A DNA stretch of 6,714 bases from Fimbriimonadaceae bacterium (GCA_019454665.1 JACFNW010000126.1:1-6714), one strand, 5' to 3'. Positions 1-6,263 are shown, counted from the stretch's first letter. Notes: generated by a model from the letters alone, not told the origin. Made by a program: numbers and translations.

Positions 1-170
1 AATCCGACGATCAGCCGCCTGGCGGATGGGTCCCCGAAGTTGGGAACCGGCCGGCCCCAGTACTCCCACCCCTCAAACGACCGACGCTTTTCGAGCGCCA
101 CCCGTTCGCGCCATTCCACCAGTCGCGGGCACAGGCGGCATTCGCAGATTCGGCGGTCTAAGTCGTTCAT
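1..170 (-). CDS. udgB: Type-5 uracil-DNA glycosylase (UdgB family), N-terminal fragment; continues past the left edge
   Basis: Reading the minus strand from the ATG at 170-168 gives 56 uninterrupted residues that leave the window in frame. The product should excise uracil (and in this family also hypoxanthine and related lesions) from DNA as the first step of base-excision repair in the cytoplasm. Visible family marks are the Cys motif CRLCPRLVEWRE (residues 11-22), whose C11 and C14 form the N-terminal CxxC half of the Fe-S cluster site, the stretch EYWGRPVPNFGDP (36-48), and the beginning of the core strand RRLIVG (51-56). An extra Cys lies at residue 9. The catalytic loop, the second pair of cluster cysteines and the C terminus lie outside the window. 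No clear Shine-Dalgarno precedes the ATG. The gene is divergent from the surface-carbohydrate gene. Type 4 (UdgA) is the alternative, but the YWGRPVP-FGDP block is a type-5 hallmark as I know it. Confidence 0.88.
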   Translation of the reverse strand, partial: MNDLDRRICECRLCPRLVEWRERVALEKRRSFEGWEYWGRPVPNFGDPSARRLIVG

Positions 171-221
171 GGGCAACGGCATATGGGTTCGCGATGCGGG
201 ACGCAGGTATCCTGCCGCGCG
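171..221. promoter_or_regulatory. Short divergent spacer between udgB and the miaA-hfq-dapF operon
   Basis: This 51-bp spacer (only 12 bp if the right-hand gene starts at 183) must hold, or sit next to, the start signals for both divergent genes. It contains an AT-richer patch, GCATAT at 180-185, and a perfect 5-bp inverted repeat GCAGG-TAT-CCTGC at 203-215 just upstream of the likely TTG start at 222. I cannot identify a convincing -35/-10 pair in either direction, so the promoters are inferred from gene orientation only. Confidence 0.35.
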
Positions 222-1490
222 TTGAAGCCACCCTGCGACGTCGTCATCTTTGTGGAGCACATCGCGCGCGAGTTAGACATCTCAGCGGCCGTCGCCGTGC
301 ATTTGGAACGCGCCCACGGGCTGAGGGCGGAGGTGGCCTCGACCAAGTTCGACCTGCTGGAGAGCGTGTCGCGCATCGGGACGGCCAAGGTGGCTGCCTT
401 CCCGTGGTTCTACGAGGACGACGACGGCCCAATCCGCCGCGTGCGCGAGCATTGGCCCGGCGTGCGGTTGGTGAACCTGGCTTACGAGCAGGTGCTGCAG
501 AACATCAATCAAGCGGTCAAAACGCCGCACGGCGATCTGGCGCGCACCGAAGTCCGGCACTTCGCTTGGGGCGAGTTCTACAAGGACTTGCTGGTCCGGT
601 ACGGGGTGGCCCCGGACTTGGTGACCGTGGTGGGGAATCCGAGCTACGGGCTCTATCGCCCGCCCTACCGCGAGTTCTTTCCGAGCCGGGCCGACCTGGC
701 CGCGAAGCACGGGCTCGACCCGAACAAGCGATGGCTCTTGGTGGCCGAGAACTACGGCGCGGCGTTCTACCCCGACGACCACCTGGAGGTGATGGTGGCC
801 CGGGGCGCATCGCGCGAAGAGTCCTACGCCTTTCGTGATTTCGCATCCGCCTCGCTGGCCAAGATGGCCGAGTGGTTGCGCGACGCTTGCCGCGACGACT
901 TGGAGATCATCCTGCGCCCGCGCCCTTACACACCGCTGGAACGCCTGAAGAAGCGGGTCGTCGAGGCGATCGGCGAACTGCCCCCGGGGCTGAGGATGAT
1001 CCAAGACGGCTCGGTGCGCGAGTGGGTGCTGGCCTCGGATGCCGTCTGCTCCTCGTACTCGACCACGCTCATCGAGTCGGCCGTCGCGGGGAAGCCGATC
1101 GCGATGCTCACGCCCCTGCCGCTGCCCGAATTCGTCAGGCATGCATGGTACGAACTCGTGCCGCAGTTCTCGACCTCCGAAGCGTTTGGCGAGTGGGCAG
1201 CAGAACCGAACACGGACTCCTCGAAGGGCCTGGAGCAGTGGGCGAACGAGACGATGTTGGCCCACGGCGATCCGATTGCCGGGATGGCTGGCTTCCTCGC
1301 CGACGCAGCCGCTAACGTCCCGCGAGCCGCCATCCCCCTCTCGATGCGTCCCAGCCTGTATGCCCGCCTGCTCGCAAGGGTGTTCAAGCGGGCGCGGGGC
1401 AGGCGGCCCGACAAGGCGCATGAACACGACCGATTCAGCCAGCACGACGTGCAAACTCGGATCGAACGCTGGCGCAACATCCTCACGTGA
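222..1490 (+). CDS. Surface-carbohydrate biosynthesis protein, GT-B / CDP-glycerol-transferase-like
   Basis: Probably a cytoplasmic glycosyl- or glycerophosphate-transferase-type enzyme for a surface polysaccharide; donor and acceptor are unknown. Numbered from the ATG at 183 (435 residues), an N-terminal Rossmann-like half begins at DVVIFVEHIARELD (19-32). A middle segment GEFYKDLLVRYG (130-141) and VVGNPSYGLYRP (149-160) resembles proteins annotated as surface carbohydrate biosynthesis. The C-terminal half has the GT-B-type donor-site pattern SSYSTTLIESAVAGKP (290-305) after a strand, EIILRPRPYTP (241-251). The C-terminal tail is very basic (RVFKRARGRRPDK, 399-411), which may favour membrane association. 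There is an in-frame stop at 159-161. The only starts are ATG 183 and TTG 222. I prefer TTG 222, giving 422 residues beginning MKPPCDVVIFVEH, because the residues coded before it do not look conserved and ATG 183 would leave 12 bp to udgB. The stop overlaps the miaA start by 4 nt (GTGA), so it is probably the first gene of the operon. The exact family is uncertain. Confidence 0.72.
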   Translation: MKPPCDVVIFVEHIARELDISAAVAVHLERAHGLRAEVASTKFDLLESVSRIGTAKVAAFPWFYEDDDGPIRRVREHWPGVRLVNLAYEQVLQNINQAVKTPHGDLARTEVRHFAWGEFYKDLLVRYGVAPDLVTVVGNPSYGLYRPPYREFFPSRADLAAKHGLDPNKRWLLVAENYGAAFYPDDHLEVMVARGASREESYAFRDFASASLAKMAEWLRDACRDDLEIILRPRPYTPLERLKKRVVEAIGELPPGLRMIQDGSVREWVLASDAVCSSYSTTLIESAVAGKPIAMLTPLPLPEFVRHAWYELVPQFSTSEAFGEWAAEPNTDSSKGLEQWANETMLAHGDPIAGMAGFLADAAANVPRAAIPLSMRPSLYARLLARVFKRARGRRPDKAHEHDRFSQHDVQTRIERWRNILT

Positions 1491-2365
1491 AACCTCTTCT
1501 CATCGCCGTCATGGGGCCCACAGGGAGCGGCAAGTCTGACCTCGCCGAGGCCCTCGCCGACCGCATCGGGGCGTGTCTGATCAACAGCGATGCGTTTCAG
1601 GTCTACCGAGGCTTGGACATCGGGACGGGGAAAAGCCCGCGCAAGGCCGAGTACGCCTTGGTGGACATGCTGGATCCGCGCGAGCAGTACGGGGTCGGGG
1701 CGTTCCTCAAAGATGCCGTCGAGGCCTGCGCCGCCGCGTTCGCCGTTTGTCGTCCTGCGATCGTGGTGGGCGGGACGGGCCTCTACACCCGAGCCCTCAC
1801 CGAAGGGTACGAAGAGCTTGCCGCGCCGCCCGACCCGGCGTTGCGGATGGCTCTGGCGGCTCGCCCCATCGAGGATCTGGTGGCCGAACTTAGGGAGAAG
1901 GACCCAGACTTGGCCGACCGGACGGACGTTCGGAATCCCGTGCGCGTCAGGAGGGCCCTGGAACGCATCGCATCGCCTTCGGTCAAGGTCACGGCCAAAC
2001 TGCCGGATTGCAGGGTCGTGAAGTTGGGCTTGGTCGTGGATCCGGTTGAATTGGGAAAGAAGATTGAGTCACGAACGCGGACGATGATGCACAATGGATG
2101 GGTCGCGGAAGTCGAACGGCTTCGGGATGCCGGCGTACGCGTCGGCGACCCGGGCATGAGGGCGATCGGCTACCAGACGATATGGGACGTGATCGAGGGT
2201 CGGACAACGCGCGAGGAAGCGGTTCAACGCATCGCGCAACAAACCACGGCGTACGCCAAGCGGCAGCGCACGTGGTTGAGATCCGAACCCCGACTGAACC
2301 TGATCGAGCGTTCCTCGACCCCCGAAAGGGTCGAAGATGCAATGCAATGGATTGATTTGAACTGA
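1487..2365 (+). CDS. miaA: tRNA dimethylallyltransferase MiaA
   Basis: MiaA transfers the dimethylallyl group from DMAPP to N6 of A37 in tRNAs reading UNN codons, giving i6A37 in the cytoplasm. The 292-residue product has the P-loop GPTGSGKS (10-17), the catalytic-Asp block INSDAFQVYRGLDIGTGK (32-49, with D35), the GGTGLY motif (95-100, with T97), the RAIGYQ motif (225-230) and the family signature YAKRQRTWLR (256-265). The start is a GTG inside the stop of the preceding gene (GTGA, 1487-1490). No Shine-Dalgarno is visible, so translation is probably coupled. It is slightly short for the family (usually about 300-316). The shortfall seems to lie in the insertion domain at about residues 115-155, where the usual stretch between the PP-DP block and the RALE motif is several residues shorter. 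The DAFQVY block replaces the more usual DS-QVY, and NPVRVRRALE replaces NDPQRVVRALE. Neither change removes a residue I know to be catalytic. hfq follows after 15 bp. Confidence 0.97.
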   Translation: MKPLLIAVMGPTGSGKSDLAEALADRIGACLINSDAFQVYRGLDIGTGKSPRKAEYALVDMLDPREQYGVGAFLKDAVEACAAAFAVCRPAIVVGGTGLYTRALTEGYEELAAPPDPALRMALAARPIEDLVAELREKDPDLADRTDVRNPVRVRRALERIASPSVKVTAKLPDCRVVKLGLVVDPVELGKKIESRTRTMMHNGWVAEVERLRDAGVRVGDPGMRAIGYQTIWDVIEGRTTREEAVQRIAQQTTAYAKRQRTWLRSEPRLNLIERSSTPERVEDAMQWIDLN

Positions 2366-2380
2366 GGACGCGAAAGACAA

Positions 2381-2641
2381 ATGGCAAAGGCAATCAACCT
2401 GCAGGACATGTTCCTGAACCAGGTGCGTAAAGAAAACATCGGCGTGACGATCTACCTGATCGGCGGCGTGCAGCTCCGAGGCAACGTGAAAGGCTTCGAC
2501 GCCTTCACCATCCTCCTCGATTCGCCCGGCAAGCCGATCCAACTCGTCTACAAGCACTCGGTCACGAGCGTGGTGCCCAGCAAGCCCATCAGCACTTATC
2601 GCGCCGTGGGCGATACCGACGAAGGGTCGAGCGAGGATTGA
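2381..2641 (+). CDS. hfq: RNA chaperone Hfq
   Basis: Hfq forms a hexameric Sm-fold ring that binds small RNAs (proximal face, U-rich 3' ends) and mRNAs (distal face, A-rich repeats) and promotes their pairing in the cytoplasm. This 86-residue protein carries the N-terminal helix [15 protein letters not shown] (5-19) with Q8, the Sm1 region [23 protein letters not shown] (24-46) in which Y25 and F42 match the E. coli positions, and the Sm2 motif [16 protein letters not shown] (54-69) with K58 and H59, equivalent to K56 and H57. The loop between Sm1 and Sm2 is two residues longer than in E. coli. The lateral rim reads RKEN rather than RRER, as in Bacillus-type Hfq. The tail after residue 77 is short and acidic. 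The ATG follows the miaA stop by 15 bp, with a weak GAGG at 2364-2367. Placement beside miaA is the widespread arrangement. The stop overlaps the dapF start. Confidence 0.98.
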   Translation: MAKAINLQDMFLNQVRKENIGVTIYLIGGVQLRGNVKGFDAFTILLDSPGKPIQLVYKHSVTSVVPSKPISTYRAVGDTDEGSSED

Positions 2642-3471
2642 GGCTTCGCTTCTCCAAAATGCACGGAATCGGCAACGATTTCGTGATGGTGGACGCCATC
2701 CGTCAGGACCTTTCGGGCCTTGACTTGCAGGAGTTGGCCCGAACGACGAACGACCGGCGGTTCGGCATCGGGGGCGACGGGCTGATCCTGGCCCTCCCCG
2801 GCGAGGACGCTCCCTTCCGAATGCGGATGTTCAACCCCGACGGAAGCGAGAGCGAGATGTGCGGCAACGGCGTGCGCTGCTTCGCCGCCTTCGTACGAGC
2901 CGAGGGGCTGACCGACTCGCACTCGATTGCGGTCGAGACAGGCGCGGGTCTTCTGGCCTTGGACTCGCTGCCCGATGGCCGCGTCCGCGTGGACATGGGC
3001 CTGGCTCGCCTGACTCGGGGCGAGATCGGCATGACCGGTGCGCCCGAGGAGTCGTGGATCGAACAACCCATCGAGATCGACGGGCATGCCCTGACGGCCA
3101 CGGCCGTTTCGATGGGCAACCCGCACATGGCGATCTTCGTCGAGGATGTCGCCTCGGTGCCGTTGGCCGATTGGGGCCCTCGGCTGGAGCGGCACCCCGA
3201 GTTCCCCAACCGCGTGAACGTCCACTTTGTGCAGGCGATGAGTCGCGAGCATCTCGTCCAGCGCACCTGGGAACGCGGGGCGGGCGCGACGTTGGCGTGC
3301 GGCACGGGGGCGTGTGCCTCGGCGGTGGCCGGGCACCTCACGGGACGGAGCGACGCGCGCGTCCGCATCTCGCTTCCTGGCGGCGACCTGGAAATCGAAA
3401 TCTCCCCCGACCGCCGCGTCTGGATGACCGGCCCCGCTCGGCACGTGTTCTCCGGCGAGATCGCTGTCTGA
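2638..3471 (+). CDS. dapF: Diaminopimelate epimerase DapF
   Basis: DapF interconverts LL- and meso-diaminopimelate by a cofactor-independent two-base mechanism, supplying meso-DAP for peptidoglycan and the precursor of lysine. The 277-residue protein starts [20 protein letters not shown], the standard family N terminus. It shows both catalytic cysteines: C75 in [18 protein letters not shown] (64-81) and C221 in [16 protein letters not shown] (216-231). It also has the substrate-binding blocks SMGNPHM (158-164), RVNVHFVQ (192-199) and WERGAG (211-216). Its length is typical of the family. The start is TTG at 2638, overlapping the hfq stop as TTGA. The next ATG (2659) would cut into the conserved KMHGIGNDF block, so TTG is strongly preferred. 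AAGGG at 2622-2626 may act as the ribosome site, and coupling to hfq is likely. It appears to be the last gene of the operon. Its stop is 2 bp from the stop of the convergent lipoprotein gene. Confidence 0.98.
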   Translation: MRLRFSKMHGIGNDFVMVDAIRQDLSGLDLQELARTTNDRRFGIGGDGLILALPGEDAPFRMRMFNPDGSESEMCGNGVRCFAAFVRAEGLTDSHSIAVETGAGLLALDSLPDGRVRVDMGLARLTRGEIGMTGAPEESWIEQPIEIDGHALTATAVSMGNPHMAIFVEDVASVPLADWGPRLERHPEFPNRVNVHFVQAMSREHLVQRTWERGAGATLACGTGACASAVAGHLTGRSDARVRISLPGGDLEIEISPDRRVWMTGPARHVFSGEIAV

Positions 3472-3473
3472 GG

Positions 3474-3986
3474 CTACGTGGAGGGGCCGTCGAGCCCGTA
3501 CAGCCCGAGGTTGATCTCCAGGTCCACCACGCCTCCCAGCGCGGTCTTGCGGGTCCCAGACCCCGTCAACGAGCCTCGCGCATTCGAGAAGCGACCCGTG
3601 CCACCCGCCACCGAGCCGGAGAACTGAAAGGCCGTGTCGCCGCTCGACTCGAGGCGCGCGGTGCCCGTCAGTCGAAGAACCAGGGTCGAGCCGTCGGCCC
3701 AGGTGAACTTCTGGAAGCCAGACCACGTTCCCGAGCCGTTCACATAGTCCACCGCGCCCAAGAACTCGCCGTCTACGGCTTCGCCTTCGATGGTCGTGGC
3801 CCCGGTGAAGCGGTTCCAACCAACGGTCACTCCACCATCCGCCTGAGTCAGATTCCGTTCGACCGAGGTCCAGCGGGTCGTCCAGCGCCGCGCGTCGCCG
3901 AACGGGTCGCCGTCGGAACCCGAACCGCCGCAGCCGAGGGACAGAAGCACGACGACGAGAAGAAAGAGAGAGTGCAGCAGCTTCAT
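3474..3986 (-). CDS. Small secreted lipoprotein with predicted beta-rich domain, function unknown
   Basis: I do not recognise this 170-residue protein to function level. It begins MKLLHSLFLLVVVLLSLGCG: one lysine, a long hydrophobic core and an SLGC lipobox, so lipidation of C19 and signal peptidase II cleavage are predicted. The mature part opens with a Gly/Ser/Asp linker (20-31). It continues with alternating hydrophobic and polar stretches rich in Gly, Thr and Ser and with repeated Trp (W35, W39, W57, W88, W96), as in an all-beta fold. The block SGSVAGGTGRFSNARGSLTGSG (split as 123-132 and 133-144) recalls the GGTGRF-A-G pattern of allene-oxide-cyclase-like or lipocalin-like small barrels; that is a resemblance, not an assignment. 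The frame stays open far upstream, antisense to the acylase gene, but the signal peptide fixes the start at the ATG 3986-3984. It diverges from the acylase gene and converges on dapF. Confidence 0.82.
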   Translation of the reverse strand: MKLLHSLFLLVVVLLSLGCGGSGSDGDPFGDARRWTTRWTSVERNLTQADGGVTVGWNRFTGATTIEGEAVDGEFLGAVDYVNGSGTWSGFQKFTWADGSTLVLRLTGTARLESSGDTAFQFSGSVAGGTGRFSNARGSLTGSGTRKTALGGVVDLEINLGLYGLDGPST

Positions 3987-4019
3987 CGGCCTAAGATTGT
4001 GCGCTAAGCTTGGGCCCGC
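3987..4019. promoter_or_regulatory. 33-bp divergent spacer with imperfect inverted repeat
   Basis: This is the only DNA between the divergent lipoprotein and acylase starts, so promoters for both must overlap here or extend into the coding regions. GGCCTAAG (3988-3995) and CTTGGGCC (4009-4016) form an inverted repeat with 7 of 8 exact pairs and one T:G, around a 13-nt centre. CTAAG is also directly repeated at 3991-3995 and 4004-4008. TAAGAT at 3992-3997 matches the -10 consensus at 4 of 6 positions, about 22 bp before the acylase ATG. No Shine-Dalgarno is evident for either gene. The operator role is a guess. Confidence 0.35.
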
Positions 4020-6203
4020 ATGTTGCCCGTCATTCTTGCCTGTGCGCTCGCCCAACAAGGTCCCATCGTCCGCGACGGATACGGCGTCCCCCACATTCAA
4101 GCCTCGACGCTGACCCAGGCCTTCGAACACGCCGGTTACGCCGTCGCCCAAGATCGCCTGTGGCAGATGGAGAACAGCCGGCGCCTGGCGAGGGGCCGCA
4201 TGGCCGAGGTGTTTGGCCCCAACTTCTTCGCTTCGGACCGCGAAGTCGCGCTCACGGGCTACACCGACAAGGAACTGCGCGCCCAACTCGACCTGCTGCG
4301 GCCCGAGCTGCGCGAGGTCTATGCGGCCTATGCCAAGGGTGTGAACGCATGGATCGCAGAAGCCAAGGGGGCAGGGAAGCTGCCGCCGGGTTATGGGGCG
4401 AACGGCTTCGAGCCGGAACCGTGGTCCGAGGTGGACTCGGTCGCCATCGCGGTGCGGATGGCGCAACTGTTCGGCAGCGGCGGAGGCGGCGAACTGCGGA
4501 ACCTGGCTGCGTTGCAGTACTTCCGCACGCGCCAACCCATCCGGGGCCGCGAGCTGGACGCTCTGGACGACCTGCTCCCGAACAACGATCCACGCGCGAT
4601 CACCACCGTCTCGCCCGAGGACGACCCCCTTGCTTCCAACCCTCCCAAGATGCCTTCCTGGTCCCGAGCGGACACCGAGAAGCAACTGGCCGCCATGCCC
4701 ATGCCGTCGCTGCTGGAGTTGGTGCCAGCAGTGCGCTTACAGGCCTTCGAAGAAACGCAGTGGGCTGCACAAGAAACGGCCACACCCTACAAGTGGGGCA
4801 GCTACGCCATCGTGGTCGGCAAAGAGCGTAGCGCGACCGGCCGACCATGGCTCTTATCGGGCCCTCAGATGGGGCACGCAGTGCCGTCCATCGTCCACGA
4901 GCTGTCCATTTCCACTCCCGACGTGAAGCTTGCCGGTATGGATGTTCCCGGTGTTCCAGCCGTGATCATTGGCCACACCGACAAACTCGCATGGGGTCTC
5001 ACTACGGGTGTTGCCGACCTGCAAGATGTCTACTATTTCCAAGATTTGGGCTCGGACCGCTACCGCCTAGGCGATGCCGAACGCGAGGTAACCAAAGTAG
5101 AACGCAAAGTGCTGGTCAAGGGCGAGGAGCCCAGAACCGTGGTCCAACAACGGACCGATTGGGGACCCGTGCTGCTGCATAGCCGAGGCGCGAAAGTGTA
5201 CTTTGCCCGTCGCACCAGCTACTGGAAGCGGGAGATGGAGAGTTGGGACGCTCACTTCGATCTTTACAAATCGGCGACTTCGCAGGATGTCGATCGCTTT
5301 GGTCGGCGGGTATCCGTGGCGTTCAACTTCTTCTATGCAACCACAAACGGCGAGATCGGCTGGCGTTATCTCGGCAGGTTCCCCCAACGCAAGGAAGGGT
5401 ACGATGCGCGGCTTCCTCTTCCCTCGGAAGCTGTTTGGCAGGGCGATCTACCGTTCGAGCAGATGCCGCATGCGAGGAACCCCAAGTCCGGACTGATCGC
5501 CAACTGGAACAACAAACCCGTCGCGTGGTGGCCCAACATGGACACCCCGGCTTGGGGCAGGTTGTTCCGCAATGCGATTTTGGTGCGCGAGCTGACAGGC
5601 GAGAAGCTGGGTCCTGCGGACATGGAACGCGCCGTGTGGACGGTCGCGCGCCGCAGTCAAGAGTGGGACGCGTTCGCGCCCATCGTCCGCAAAGGGTTGT
5701 CGGGACATCCCGGAGCGCAGGTGCTGCTGGGCTACGATGGCTGGCGTCTCGATGGCCTGGTCGCGCCTCGGCTCTTCGAGCTGTTTTTGGTCGAACTCCG
5801 CAAACAGTTGTTCGAGGCCAGCCTTGGCAACTTCTTGAACCCCGAGTTCTTCAATCAGGCGCTGCAACCCGGCCTGATGTTGGATGCGTTGGAGGGTCTT
5901 TCGAAGGTGGACTACCTGAACGGCCGGTCGGCTTCGCAGGTCGTCAAGGCGGCCTGTGACGCGGCCCTAGCGCGGTGGACGTCGGCTGGATCGGGCGCCT
6001 ACATCGGGCCGACGTTCCGCGCACCCACGGGGTCCGTGCCGTACCCCGAGCGGGGCACCTACATCCAAATCGTCGAGTTGCGCGATCGCCCGGTGGGAAG
6101 AAACGTGCTGCCTCCCGGCGTGGCCGAGTCGGGCCCGCACGCCGACGACCAAAGCGACTTGGCGCGGGCTTGGCTCTACAAGGCGATGGGGTATCGCGAT
6201 TGA
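4020..6203 (+). CDS. Penicillin acylase family (Ntn-hydrolase) amidase, complete precursor
   Basis: This is a 727-residue precursor of a secreted heterodimeric amide hydrolase (penicillin or cephalosporin acylase, AHL acylase and similar); the substrate is not predictable. A short hydrophobic leader MLPVILACALA precedes the alpha-chain start GPIVRDGYGVPHIQAS (14-29), followed by AVAQDRLWQMENSRR (41-55). E158 in GGGELRNLAAL aligns with the Ca-binding Glu of the alpha chain. Autocleavage is expected at G260/S261 in YKWGSYAIVVG, making S261 the beta-chain N-terminal nucleophile. Relative to it, Q283 is beta-23 (as in penicillin G acylases), T329 is beta-69, and D333 and D336 are beta-73 and beta-76, the Ca ligands. 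The oxyanion/catalytic Asn block is ANWNNKP (494-500). The beta chain would be about 467 residues. The ATG is fixed by an in-frame TAA at 4005-4007 with no other start between. The leader lacks a basic n-region and is unusually short. The gene is monocistronic and is followed by a hairpin 10 nt downstream. Confidence 0.93.
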   Translation: MLPVILACALAQQGPIVRDGYGVPHIQASTLTQAFEHAGYAVAQDRLWQMENSRRLARGRMAEVFGPNFFASDREVALTGYTDKELRAQLDLLRPELREVYAAYAKGVNAWIAEAKGAGKLPPGYGANGFEPEPWSEVDSVAIAVRMAQLFGSGGGGELRNLAALQYFRTRQPIRGRELDALDDLLPNNDPRAITTVSPEDDPLASNPPKMPSWSRADTEKQLAAMPMPSLLELVPAVRLQAFEETQWAAQETATPYKWGSYAIVVGKERSATGRPWLLSGPQMGHAVPSIVHELSISTPDVKLAGMDVPGVPAVIIGHTDKLAWGLTTGVADLQDVYYFQDLGSDRYRLGDAEREVTKVERKVLVKGEEPRTVVQQRTDWGPVLLHSRGAKVYFARRTSYWKREMESWDAHFDLYKSATSQDVDRFGRRVSVAFNFFYATTNGEIGWRYLGRFPQRKEGYDARLPLPSEAVWQGDLPFEQMPHARNPKSGLIANWNNKPVAWWPNMDTPAWGRLFRNAILVRELTGEKLGPADMERAVWTVARRSQEWDAFAPIVRKGLSGHPGAQVLLGYDGWRLDGLVAPRLFELFLVELRKQLFEASLGNFLNPEFFNQALQPGLMLDALEGLSKVDYLNGRSASQVVKAACDAALARWTSAGSGAYIGPTFRAPTGSVPYPERGTYIQIVELRDRPVGRNVLPPGVAESGPHADDQSDLARAWLYKAMGYRD

Positions 6204-6238
6204 AAGCAGAAAAGCCCGCCCGGACGAACCGGGCGGGC
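6204..6238 (-). terminator. Intrinsic terminator, best oriented for the minus-strand DUF2334 gene
   Basis: GCCCGCCCGG (6214-6223) and CCGGGCGGGC (6229-6238) pair perfectly as a 10-bp GC stem with the 5-nt loop ACGAA. On the minus strand the stem is followed by TTTTCTGCTTTC (6213-6202), a U-rich tract, and it begins about 26 nt after the DUF2334 stop codon. On the plus strand the stem lies 10 nt after the acylase stop, but what follows (CGAGAGGAG) has no T-run. It may still stop or stabilise the plus transcript, but a canonical terminator exists only in the minus direction. Confidence 0.85.
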
Positions 6239-6263
6239 CGAGAGGAGCCGACGGGAGGAGTGC

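Noticed and set aside
26..838. A 270-codon plus-strand open frame at the left edge
   Set aside because: It crosses the udgB start antisense and then runs out of frame through the surface-carbohydrate gene, with no recognisable fold or motif.
282..1454. A 390-codon open frame on the minus strand across the surface-carbohydrate gene
   Set aside because: Antisense frame kept open by high GC at third codon positions. The translation has no domain pattern, is rich in Arg/His/Gly, and the plus-strand frame has clear conserved motifs.
2596..3819. A 407-codon minus-strand open frame across dapF and into the lipoprotein region
   Set aside because: It crosses the well-supported dapF and lipoprotein genes in other frames and is Arg/His-rich without motifs. 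It is a GC shadow.
2859..4007. A 382-codon plus-strand open frame overlapping dapF and antisense to the lipoprotein gene
   Set aside because: It lies out of frame with DapF, whose catalytic motifs are complete, and its composition (Arg/Gly/Ala-rich) is that of a shadow frame.
4041..4043. Cys at residue 8 of the acylase as a lipoprotein cysteine (VILAC)
   Set aside because: Only seven residues precede it, too short for a lipoprotein signal. The following residues lead directly into the acylase alpha chain.
3987..4685. Upstream extension of the lipoprotein frame to a 403-residue protein
   Set aside because: The extension is antisense to the acylase alpha chain, and the signal peptide with lipobox beginning at 3986 marks the true N terminus.
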